Source: Actinomycetota bacterium
Lineage (GTDB): Bacteria; Actinomycetota; Thermoleophilia; Gaiellales; Gaiellaceae
Direction: 5' to 3'
DNA: 7,016 nt
Assembly: GCA_013816275.1 (NCBI GenBank)
Contig: JACDER010000075.1
Coordinates: forward strand, 1-7,016
The position numbers and the translations under genes are program-made. The notes below the pieces were generated by a model. The model saw only the letters and a list, made by a program, of their open reading frames with translations, made no database searches and was not told the DNA's origin. Every line of letters begins with the position of its first letter. Position 1 is the stretch's first letter. Positions 1-5,931 of the stretch are shown here, piece after piece.

Positions 1-1230
1 GCCCAAAACGCCCTGAACCGAGCGGCCGCCGGCGCCGGAGCTCTCACCCTCGCGCTCGTTGCGGTCTGTGCGGCGGTGGCCTGGCCGCACGACTCCAAGC
101 TCGTTCCGGGCGAGGGTGGACGCATAAGCGGAATCGACCGCTGGTCGTGGATCTTCCTCGGCTGCCTGATCGGTGCCTTTGTCCTCTATGCGGGCGGGCT
201 CTACCTGATTCGCCGTTTCGGGCTCGGACTGGTCGCCGCGGCGACGCTGGCAGTCGCGATCCAGCTCACGCCACTCGGTGCTCCACTTCTGCTCTCGACG
301 GATGCGTGGACCTACTGGGACTACGGGCGCATCGCGGCCGTCCATGGGGCAAATCCGTACGTACAGACGCCTTCGGACTTTCCGCTCGACCCGGCCTACC
401 CGTTCGTCGGCGAGAAGTGGGTGAACACGACGTCGGTCTACGGGCCGGCCTTCACGCTGGCGTCGGAGCCGCTCGCGCTCGCGGACGGTGGCTCGGCCGA
501 CGCCGCCGCCTGGACCTACAAGGTGCTGGCGGCAGTCGCGCTCCTCGCCGCCACCGCGCTCGCCGCTTTCCTCGCCCGCGGGGGCCGCGCGTTTGCCTGC
601 GCGTTCGTCGGCTGGAACCCCTTCCTCGCGCTGCACTTCGCCGGGGGGGGCCACAACGACGTGTGGATGGTCGCGCTCGTGGTGGGCGCGCTCGCGCTCG
701 GTGCGACCGGGCGGCGCCAGCTCGCCGGCGTCTCCTGGGCTACTGCCGTGCTCGTGAAATGGATTCCGCTGGTCTTCCTGCCGCTCCGGGCGCTCGAGGC
801 CCGCGCCCAGGGGCGCAAGGTCGGGCATCTGGGCTTCGCCGCCGCCGCGGTCGTGCTGGTCTTCCTGGCGACCTGGCGCTACGGCTGGCACTGGTTGGGA
901 GCGCTCGGACCGCTCGCGCGGAACGCGCACCAGGAGACTCGGTTCGCGATTCCGCACCGGCTGGAGCAGATCGGGCTACCCGAGTGGCTCGCGCTCGCCG
1001 CCGTCGCGACGGCGTTCACCCTCGCCTACGTGTGGCTGCTGCGAGAAGCCTGGAGGGGCCGCGCCCGGCTCGGCCTCGCAGCCGGCCTCGTGCTGCTGGC
1101 GACGCCGTATCTCGTGCCCTGGTACGCGGTCTGGGCCGTGCCGCTGGCGGCTGCGGAGGAGGATCGCACTGCCCAGTGGGTCGCACTCGGGCTCTGCGCG
1201 TACATGCTGGGCCAGACCATCCCTCTCTAG
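1..1230 (+). CDS. GT-C membrane glycosyltransferase, MptB/GT87-like (5' partial)
   Basis: Multi-pass membrane protein that probably transfers a sugar from a polyprenyl-phosphate donor to an envelope glycan on the outer face. The frame is open to the first base, and bases 1-75 encode a hydrophobic helix (AGALTLALVAVCAAVAW), so the gene starts upstream and the GTG at 76 is not its start. The visible part is 409 residues (numbered from base 1). STDAW (99-103) followed by GxNPY (117-120) resembles the first outer loop of MptA/MptB-type enzymes, with Asp101 the candidate catalytic or metal-binding acid. Further family-like motifs are TTSVYGP (143-149), WNPFL (205-209) next to GGGHND (215-220), KWIPLVFLP (253-261) and PYLVPWY (369-375). 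About nine or ten hydrophobic segments are visible. The gene ends at a TAG that overlaps the stop of the convergent DUF2079 gene. Family level is fairly sure; donor and acceptor are unknown. A GT87 (DUF2029) label would fit equally well. Confidence 0.8.
   Translation, partial: AQNALNRAAAGAGALTLALVAVCAAVAWPHDSKLVPGEGGRISGIDRWSWIFLGCLIGAFVLYAGGLYLIRRFGLGLVAAATLAVAIQLTPLGAPLLLSTDAWTYWDYGRIAAVHGANPYVQTPSDFPLDPAYPFVGEKWVNTTSVYGPAFTLASEPLALADGGSADAAAWTYKVLAAVALLAATALAAFLARGGRAFACAFVGWNPFLALHFAGGGHNDVWMVALVVGALALGATGRRQLAGVSWATAVLVKWIPLVFLPLRALEARAQGRKVGHLGFAAAAVVLVFLATWRYGWHWLGALGPLARNAHQETRFAIPHRLEQIGLPEWLALAAVATAFTLAYVWLLREAWRGRARLGLAAGLVLLATPYLVPWYAVWAVPLAAAEEDRTAQWVALGLCAYMLGQTIPL
1227..1230. 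other. Shared CTAG stop palindrome at a convergent junction
   Basis: The palindrome CTAG supplies both stop codons: TAG at 1228-1230 on the plus strand for the GT-C gene and TAG at 1229-1227 on the minus strand for the DUF2079 gene. The genes therefore overlap tail to tail, with no room for an intergenic terminator. I see no obvious stem-loop with a T-run on either side. Confidence 0.9.
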
Positions 1231-2669
1231 ATATCGGGCATGTGCTCGAAGATGTAGATTCGGTCCTCGCTGAACACGAGCCGCCATTCGGGTGAGTGGC
1301 GCACGCGGAGCAGCGCATTCCTCGCCTGTTCGCCCGTGACGAGGCGGTCTGCGAAGCTCGGGTGCTTTCCGTCGTAGGCGACCCAGGCCGCGCCGTCGAG
1401 CACGGGAAAGCTGAGGAAGCGCTTGCGGGCCGACAGGTGCGCGCCGAGGCCGTTCGTCGCGCTGACGACGGCGTCACGAGGAATGAGCTCGAGCGCGCGG
1501 GCCGCGATGCGATCGTGAGCAGAGACGTCCGAGCGGTCCGCGCCGAGCGTCTGGCCTCCCGGCACATGGCGCCAGAGCGGAAGCGGCCCGAGCAGGTAGT
1601 TCCCGATCAAGCTCGCTGCGAGGACGCCTGCCGCGATCGGGATCAGCGCGCGCGGCCATCGCTTGGCCAGCCACGCCGCACCGAGCACCGTGGCGGCCAT
1701 CAAGATCGGGATCTCGCCTGCCGTGTAGTGGAAGTGGATCGAGGTCTGGCCGTACGCGCTGGAAAGCAAGTTGATCGCGAGCAGCGGGAGGGCCGGGATC
1801 AGGGCGAACGGCGCGAAGAGGCAGAGCCCCGCGATCGGGAGCAGTAGCTGGCCGAGGTACCGGACTCCTCGGTGGTCGAAGACGATCTGGAGCACGTGGA
1901 TCGGGTGGGAGAAGATCATCCGCACCGCCTGCGAGGGCGAGCCCCCGACGTCCTTGTAGCGCCCGTAAAACGTGAGCGGGGCGCCGTGACGGAAGTGAGG
2001 CGTCACGAAGGCGACGATCAGCGCCGTCAGAGCGACCCCGCCGACGGCGACCGCCGCCCCGAATCTGTAGCGCTTGCGCGTGAGTGCGTACCAGATTCCC
2101 ATCCCCGCCACGATGAGCGGCATCTCCTCGCGCGTCATGCAGGCCAGGGCGGCGAAGATCCCGAAGGGGATGAGCCGGTTCTCGTCCAGGTACCAGAACG
2201 CGTAGAGCAGGAGTGGGCAGGCGAGCGCTCCGGGGTGGAACTCGTCGAGGGCGAGCCACTGCAGCGGCGGGTAGATCAGGTAGGCGAGCGCGAGGGCGAG
2301 AGCGGCCCGTTCCGAGCCGAGGTGCTTGCGCGCGAGCCAGAAGACCGGTAGCGCCCCGAATGCGAGTGCGATCGCCTGCGCGGTCAGGAGCATCTCGGGG
2401 CTCGGCCAGATCCACCAGAGCGGCACGAACACGACCAGGATCGGCTCGAAGTGCGAGCCGAGGCGTGAGATCTGCTCTCCGTGCAGGTTCGTCTGCTGGA
2501 GGAAGTCTCCGTGCGTCGTCGTCCAGATGGACTGGACGATGTTGCCCAGGTCGAAGCGGCCCGTGTTGAAGGCGCGGTGCCGGAGGACGGAGAGCGCCGT
2601 GAACTCGGCGGCGAATGCGGCCATGCCGATCCAGACGAGGACGCGCGGAGACGGGAGCCGGAGCCTCAC
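1227..2669 (-). CDS. DUF2079 family multi-pass membrane protein
   Basis: Integral membrane protein of 480 residues with the DUF2079 (PF09852) pattern. The family resembles GT-C glycosyltransferases, but I know of no established reaction for it. Visible signatures are FDLGNIVQSIW (39-49), the HFEP motif (73-76) before a helix and a PEMLLTAQA stretch, EFHPGALACPLL (143-154), TREE (179-182) and HFHYTAGEIP (312-321). About nine to eleven hydrophobic helices lie between residues 10 and 362. A soluble C-terminal part (about 380-480) begins ALELIPRDAVVSATN and is probably extracytoplasmic. The GTG start at 2669 is chosen because it overlaps the stop of the upstream glycosyltransferase as GTGA, is preceded by AAGGGG (2679-2674) at a short 4-base spacing, and gives normal DUF2079 length. 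The same frame stays open much further upstream to 3416, but there it is arginine-rich shadow antisense to no gene and out of frame with the GT4 gene. The GTGA overlap implies translational coupling as the last gene of the operon. Confidence 0.87.
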   Translation of the reverse strand: MRLRLPSPRVLVWIGMAAFAAEFTALSVLRHRAFNTGRFDLGNIVQSIWTTTHGDFLQQTNLHGEQISRLGSHFEPILVVFVPLWWIWPSPEMLLTAQAIALAFGALPVFWLARKHLGSERAALALALAYLIYPPLQWLALDEFHPGALACPLLLYAFWYLDENRLIPFGIFAALACMTREEMPLIVAGMGIWYALTRKRYRFGAAVAVGGVALTALIVAFVTPHFRHGAPLTFYGRYKDVGGSPSQAVRMIFSHPIHVLQIVFDHRGVRYLGQLLLPIAGLCLFAPFALIPALPLLAINLLSSAYGQTSIHFHYTAGEIPILMAATVLGAAWLAKRWPRALIPIAAGVLAASLIGNYLLGPLPLWRHVPGGQTLGADRSDVSAHDRIAARALELIPRDAVVSATNGLGAHLSARKRFLSFPVLDGAAWVAYDGKHPSFADRLVTGEQARNALLRVRHSPEWRLVFSEDRIYIFEHMPDI

Positions 2670-3670
2670 GCGACCCCTTCGAGCAGCTCGCGCCACCGTT
2701 GCCCGAGGACTTCCTCGCTCGCGTGCTCGCGGTAGGCGCGATGGCCTCCATCTGCGAGTCGTGCGAGCAGCGAGGCGTCGCCCGCCGCATCTCTCATGGC
2801 TGCGGCGAGGGCCTCGGCATCTCCCGGCGGCACGAGGAGCGCGCTCTCGCCGGGGGTGAGCAGCTCTCGGGCAGCCGGAGTATCCGCCGTGATCACCGGC
2901 GTTCCGCACGCGAGCGCCTGGAAGACCTTGTTCGGGATGACGCGCCCGGCCTTGGGCGACGTTCCGAAGACGCCGAGCGCGCAGAGGGAGGCCCGGTACG
3001 CCGTTCCCAGGTGCTCGTAGTCGATCCAGGGAATCCACTCGACGTTCACCGGACGCGTCTCCAGGAGCGCTTCGAGCTGGCCGCGGCCGGTGACCGTGAT
3101 CCGCAGGTCGGGGACGAGCCGCGCCGCGGCGAGGATCGTCTCGAGCCCGTGGAGCGGGATCAGCTTCCCGACGAACAGGAAGCTCTCGGTCGCCTTCCAG
3201 GGTGGATGGAACACGCGCTCCTCGGCACCCACGGGGCAGACCGCGAAGCGATCGCGCGGAAGGCCGGCGAGCTCTGCCAGAAAGGCCGCGTTCTGCTCGG
3301 TGTCCGCGACGACGAGATCGGACGCGCGAAACGCGCTCCGGTCGATCCGCGCCAGCAGCCGGGCTGCCGGCGACTGGGGCGCGAACCGGCGCCGATCGGA
3401 CACCCACGTGTCCCACAGGGAGACGAGCGGGTTGAAGACCACAGGCTTCCCCCGGGCGGCCCTGCGCGCCGCCGGCAGGTCGAGGTGGCCCGGGTAGCCG
3501 ACGAGGAGGACGTCAAAGCCGTCAGCGGAGCCGCGGAGGAGCTTTGCCTCTGCCGCAGCGAGGCGGATGACGGAACCGATCCCGGCCTTCCATTTGTGCT
3601 CGTCGCCCTCCCAGACCGCGACGTGCCGCTCGGTTACCTGCACGCCTGCTGCGCGGAGGCAGGAGATCAC
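2666..3670 (-). CDS. GT-B glycosyltransferase, GT4-like
   Basis: Cytoplasmic or membrane-associated sugar transferase that probably uses a nucleotide-sugar donor to extend a glycan. From the GTG at 3670 it has 334 residues. The C-terminal Rossmann half is clear: FLFVGKLIPLHGLETILAAA (164-183), VTGRGQLEAL (193-202), and RVIPNKVFQALACGTPVI (243-260) leading to TPAARELL and GESALLVPPGD, the GT4 nucleotide-sugar pocket. The usual EX7E glutamates appear replaced by Arg243 and Gln251. The start is a problem. Upstream of 3670 the frame stays open and encodes RVLYFGTYERTYPRNAQ (3721-3671), which looks like the first beta strand and loop of this family, yet no ATG, GTG, TTG or CTG occurs there in frame. 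The true protein may begin near 3736 at a GTA overlapping the stop of the upstream gene, or a base may be wrong. It is the middle gene of the operon; its TGA (2668-2666) overlaps the DUF2079 start. The acceptor is unknown. Confidence 0.85.
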   Translation of the reverse strand: MISCLRAAGVQVTERHVAVWEGDEHKWKAGIGSVIRLAAAEAKLLRGSADGFDVLLVGYPGHLDLPAARRAARGKPVVFNPLVSLWDTWVSDRRRFAPQSPAARLLARIDRSAFRASDLVVADTEQNAAFLAELAGLPRDRFAVCPVGAEERVFHPPWKATESFLFVGKLIPLHGLETILAAARLVPDLRITVTGRGQLEALLETRPVNVEWIPWIDYEHLGTAYRASLCALGVFGTSPKAGRVIPNKVFQALACGTPVITADTPAARELLTPGESALLVPPGDAEALAAAMRDAAGDASLLARLADGGHRAYREHASEEVLGQRWRELLEGVA

Positions 3671-3732
3671 CTGTGCGTTTCGCGGATAGGTGCGCTCGTA
3701 GGTCCCGAAGTAGAGGACGCGGAGTGGAGCGG

Positions 3733-4704
3733 CTACTGCAGGATCTCCTCGACCCGGAGCTCGACGCGCCCGCGCTCGTCCGCGCGTTCCTCGTGGTGGC
3801 TGATGATCATCTCGCTCAGGAGGCCGAGCGAGAAGAGCTGAATGCCGACGACGACGAGCAGGACGCCCAGGATCAGGAGCGGACGCTGCCCGATCGCCGC
3901 GCCGGCGATCTTGAGGCTCGTGAGATAGATGAGGACGCCCGTCCCTCCCAGTCCGAGGAAGAGGCCGAGGCCGCCGAAGAGGTGGAGCGGGCGATGACCG
4001 TACCGGCCGAGGAACGAGACCGAGAGAAGATCGAAGAAACCGCGGAGGTAGCGCTCGACCCCGTAGCGCGAGCGGCCGTGACTGCGCGGCCGGTGATTGA
4101 CCGGGATTTCGGCGATGCGGTACCCGCGGTAATGGGCGAGCACGGGGATGAAGCGGTGCAGCTCGCCGTAGAGGCGGAGGCCGCGGACGACCTCGACTCG
4201 GTAGGCCTTGAAGCCGCAGTTCATGTCGTGAAGGCGCAGTCCCGACATCCGGCTCGCGGTGAAGTTGAAGATCTTCGATAGCGTCCGGCGGCGCCAGGAG
4301 TCCTGGCGCCGGGTCTTCCAGCCCGAGACTAGGTCGAATCCCTCCTCCAGCTTGGCCAGCAGCCGCGGAATCTCCGCCGGGTCGTCCTGGAGGTCGCCGT
4401 CGATCGTGACCACGACGTCGCCTCGCGCCTGGACGAACCCGGCCATGAGCGCCGCCGCCTTGCCGAAATTGCGTCGCAGCCGGACGACGCTGACTTCCTC
4501 CGCCAGGGCGTGCAGCCGGGTGAGCGCCGAGAAGGAGCCGTCGGTCGAGCCGTCGTCGACGTAGATGACCTCCCAGTTCCGGCCGAGGGGCTGAAGCGCG
4601 GCTTGGAGCTCCTCGAAGAGAAGGGCAACGCTGCGTTCCTCGTCGTGGACGGGGACAACGACCGAGATCGATCCCGGCCCCAGGGATTCGCCGGCGGCTG
4701 TCAC
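3733..4704 (-). CDS. Polyprenyl-phosphate glycosyltransferase (GT2, DPM1/GtrB-like)
   Basis: Transfers a sugar from a nucleotide sugar to polyprenyl phosphate on the inner membrane face, making the lipid donor used by GT-C enzymes. It has 323 residues. The GT-A domain spans about 11-230: ISVVVPVHDEE (13-23), VDDGSTDG (49-56), RRNFGKAAALMAGF (77-90), the DXD-type DGDLQDDP (102-109), NCGFKAYR (162-169) and LHRFIPVLAHYRG (182-194). Two C-terminal membrane helices (about 239-262 and 274-300) match the GtrB/ArnC-type architecture and are followed by a charged tail. Motifs of this kind are shared by dolichol-phosphate mannose synthase, glucosyl (GtrB) and aminoarabinose (ArnC) enzymes, so the sugar cannot be named. 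The GTG start at 4704 leaves 12 residues before the first beta strand. It has no visible Shine-Dalgarno, and a TAAGCT lies 6 bases upstream, which suggests a leaderless transcript. It is the first gene of the three-gene operon and divergent from moeA. Confidence 0.9.
   Translation of the reverse strand: MTAAGESLGPGSISVVVPVHDEERSVALLFEELQAALQPLGRNWEVIYVDDGSTDGSFSALTRLHALAEEVSVVRLRRNFGKAAALMAGFVQARGDVVVTIDGDLQDDPAEIPRLLAKLEEGFDLVSGWKTRRQDSWRRRTLSKIFNFTASRMSGLRLHDMNCGFKAYRVEVVRGLRLYGELHRFIPVLAHYRGYRIAEIPVNHRPRSHGRSRYGVERYLRGFFDLLSVSFLGRYGHRPLHLFGGLGLFLGLGGTGVLIYLTSLKIAGAAIGQRPLLILGVLLVVVGIQLFSLGLLSEMIISHHEERADERGRVELRVEEILQ
3745..3750 (-). promoter_or_regulatory. Candidate Shine-Dalgarno for the GT4 gene
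   Basis: GAGGAG on the minus strand inside the last codons of the GT2 gene. It lies 8 bases upstream of an in-frame GTA (3736-3734) that would begin the conserved N-terminus of the GT4 protein. The spacing is ideal for a ribosome binding site, but the bases also simply encode Glu-Glu, so the call is tentative. Confidence 0.3.
4289..4311. repeat. 23-bp near-perfect palindrome inside the GT2 gene
   Basis: Two 11-base arms (CGGCGCCAGGA and TCCTGGCGCCG) flank a single central G. In RNA this would fold into a GC-rich stem of about 10 pairs with a 3-base loop. It lies within the GT2 coding region and encodes part of RRQDSWRRR. There is no T-run after it in either direction, so it is not a classical terminator. 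It may be an accident of arginine-rich codons. Confidence 0.6.
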
Positions 4705-4726
4705 GGCAGTAGCTTATGCGGCGCCG
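4705..4726. promoter_or_regulatory. Divergent, probably leaderless promoter between the GT2 operon and moeA
   Basis: Only 22 bases separate the GTG of the GT2 gene (4704, leftward) from the ATG of moeA (4727, rightward). The spacer holds the window's clearest -10-like signals on both strands. Leftward, TAAGCT (4716-4711) lies 6 bases before the GTG, which would put the transcription start at the start codon itself. Rightward, TAGCTT (4710-4715) lies 11 bases before the ATG. The two hexamers overlap on the same AGCT core. No Shine-Dalgarno is visible for either gene. I see no convincing -35 box; any such element would lie inside the opposite gene's coding sequence. Confidence 0.4.
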
Positions 4727-5926
4727 ATGGCTGAGCTGCTGTCCATGGAAGAGGCGTTGGCGGAGATTCTCGGCCGTGCCGAGCCTCTCGGTGCCGAGCA
4801 GGTCCCGCTCGGTGGATCGGCGGTTGGCCGGGTTCTCTCATCCGACGCGGAGGCCCTCACTGACCTTCCTCCCTTTCCGAGCTCGGCCATGGATGGGTTT
4901 GCGTTGCGCGCCGGGGAGACGCCGGGCCGCTTTCCGGTGACGTTCCGGATCGCGGCGGGCCGTCCGGCGAGCACGCCGCTCGAGCCCGGGGAGGCGATGG
5001 GGATCGCAACCGGAGGAGTTGTTCCGGACGGCGCCGATGCCGTCGTGCCCATCGAGTATGTTGTCGATCATGACAACAGTATTGAAGTGCCGGACGGTGC
5101 CGCCCTGGGTGCCAATGTTCGTCCTGCCGGCAGCGACATTCGAGCCGGCGAGGTCGTCGTCTCGGGGGGGACGCGACTCGGTGCCACCCAGATCGGGGCG
5201 CTGGCCGCGGCCGGGATCGGCGAGCTCACGTGCGGTCGCCGCCCGCGCGCCGCCCTTGTCGTGACCGGAACGGAGCTCCGCGTACCCGGGGACTTGCTCG
5301 GTCCCGGCGAGATCTACGAGTCCAACGGCCCGATGCTCGACGCTCAGCTGCGAACGGCCGGCGCCGAGGTCGAGGGTCACGCGACCGTAGAGGATGACGA
5401 GGAAACGCACGTCCGTGCGTTGAGAGAGGGGCTTGAATCGGCTGACTTCGTCCTGACGTCAGGCGGCGTCTCCGTCGGGCCACATGACCTCGTCCGGCGA
5501 TCCTGGGCAGAGCTCGGAGTCGAGGAGGTGTTCTGGGGCGTTGCCGTCAAGCCGGGGAAGCCCCTGTTCTTCGGCGTGCGGGATCGCGTCCTCGTGTTCG
5601 GGCTTCCCGGCAACCCCGTCTCTTCGCTTGTGAGCTTCGAGCTCTTCGTTCGCCCCGCGGTGCTGGCGCTCCAGGGCGCGTCCGATCCCGGACCGCGTTT
5701 CGAGACCGGTGAGCTCGCCGCTCCCGTCCGGCGCAATCCCGACCGCGATCAGTTTCTACGTGGAAACCGGGAAACGACCGACGGTTTGCCCCGGATCGCC
5801 CCGCTGAGCGGCCAGGACTCCCACATGATTGCGCGGGCGGCCGCGGCCGATGTGCTCCTGCACGTTCCGCGCGGCGACGGTGAGATCGCCGGAGGGGCGC
5901 CGGTGCGCTTCGCGCGACTCGACTGA
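4727..5926 (+). CDS. moeA: Molybdopterin molybdenumtransferase MoeA
   Basis: Cytoplasmic enzyme of molybdenum cofactor synthesis. It inserts molybdate into adenylylated molybdopterin, releasing AMP (EC 2.10.1.1). At 399 residues it is the usual length. Family motifs run in order: DLPPFPSSAMDGFAL (46-60), IATGGVVPDGADAVVPIE (93-110), NVRPAGSDIRAGE (130-142), VVTGTELRVPGD (178-189), YESNGPML (197-204), LTSGGVSVGPHD (243-254), WGVAVKPGKPLFFG (270-283) and FGLPGNPVSSLVSFELFVRP (291-310). A C-terminal beta domain (about 325-399) follows. The residues matching the E. coli active-site set are present: Asp56, Thr95, Glu183, Asp254 and the KPGKP loop, with Asp224 a likely equivalent. The ATG at 4727 is preferred over Met7 (4745); neither has a Shine-Dalgarno. 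It stands alone, with no other cofactor gene in view, and its TGA is 2 bases from the stop of the convergent M28 gene. Confidence 0.95.
   Translation: MAELLSMEEALAEILGRAEPLGAEQVPLGGSAVGRVLSSDAEALTDLPPFPSSAMDGFALRAGETPGRFPVTFRIAAGRPASTPLEPGEAMGIATGGVVPDGADAVVPIEYVVDHDNSIEVPDGAALGANVRPAGSDIRAGEVVVSGGTRLGATQIGALAAAGIGELTCGRRPRAALVVTGTELRVPGDLLGPGEIYESNGPMLDAQLRTAGAEVEGHATVEDDEETHVRALREGLESADFVLTSGGVSVGPHDLVRRSWAELGVEEVFWGVAVKPGKPLFFGVRDRVLVFGLPGNPVSSLVSFELFVRPAVLALQGASDPGPRFETGELAAPVRRNPDRDQFLRGNRETTDGLPRIAPLSGQDSHMIARAAAADVLLHVPRGDGEIAGGAPVRFARLD
5059..5078. repeat. Inverted repeat in an AT-richer patch of moeA
   Basis: TGTTGTC and GACAACA are perfect 7-base arms around the 6-base spacer GATCAT. 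The repeat sits in codons for YVVDHDNS (residues 111-118), an AT-richer stretch than its surroundings. The layout resembles a transcription-factor operator, but it lies well inside the coding region and encodes a variable linker between conserved blocks, so function is uncertain. Confidence 0.5.
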
Positions 5927-5931
5927 CGTCA
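5924..5931. other. TGACGTCA palindrome carrying both stop codons of a convergent pair
   Basis: The perfect 8-base palindrome TGACGTCA holds the TGA of moeA (5924-5926, plus) and the TGA of the M28-membrane gene (5931-5929, minus), with two bases between them. No intergenic terminator can fit. Any transcription stop must lie inside the neighbouring coding sequence or depend on Rho. Confidence 0.85.

Noticed and set aside
472..1000. Recurring GCGCTCGCGCTCG-like short repeats
   Set aside because: They encode Ala-Leu pairs in membrane helices with a single favoured codon for each residue. Spacing is irregular, so they do not form a repeat array.
147..1295. Long plus-strand open frame of about 382 codons overlapping the GT-C gene
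   Set aside because: It is arginine- and proline-rich with no family motifs and lies in another frame of a clearly coding gene. Long shadow frames are expected at this GC content.
1474..2790. Minus-strand open frame of about 438 codons overlapping the DUF2079 and GT4 genes
   Set aside because: It is a plus-one shadow rich in Arg, Ala and Pro. The other frame carries the DUF2079 motifs and helices.
2670..3416. Upstream extension of the DUF2079 frame to a 729-residue protein
   Set aside because: The extra 249 residues are low-complexity arginine-rich sequence read out of frame through the GT4 gene. The GTGA overlap and normal DUF2079 length support the start at 2669.
2615..3841. Plus-strand open frame of about 408 codons antisense to the GT4 gene
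   Set aside because: No recognisable motifs, hydrophobic pattern or ribosome binding site. It mirrors the codon bias of the real minus-strand gene.
3673..4281. Plus-strand acidic open frame antisense to the GT2 gene
   Set aside because: Its acidic (Glu/Asp-rich) composition is that of an antisense frame, and the opposite strand holds a full set of GT2 motifs.
4745..4747. Alternative ATG start for moeA (Met7)
   Set aside because: It has no better ribosome binding site than the ATG at 4727, and the upstream ATG fits the leaderless arrangement and usual MoeA N-terminus. It cannot be fully excluded.
5164..5170. Run of seven G in moeA
   Set aside because: The frame and MoeA motifs are intact on both sides, and Ser-Gly-Gly codons explain the run. 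A switching role for moeA is implausible.
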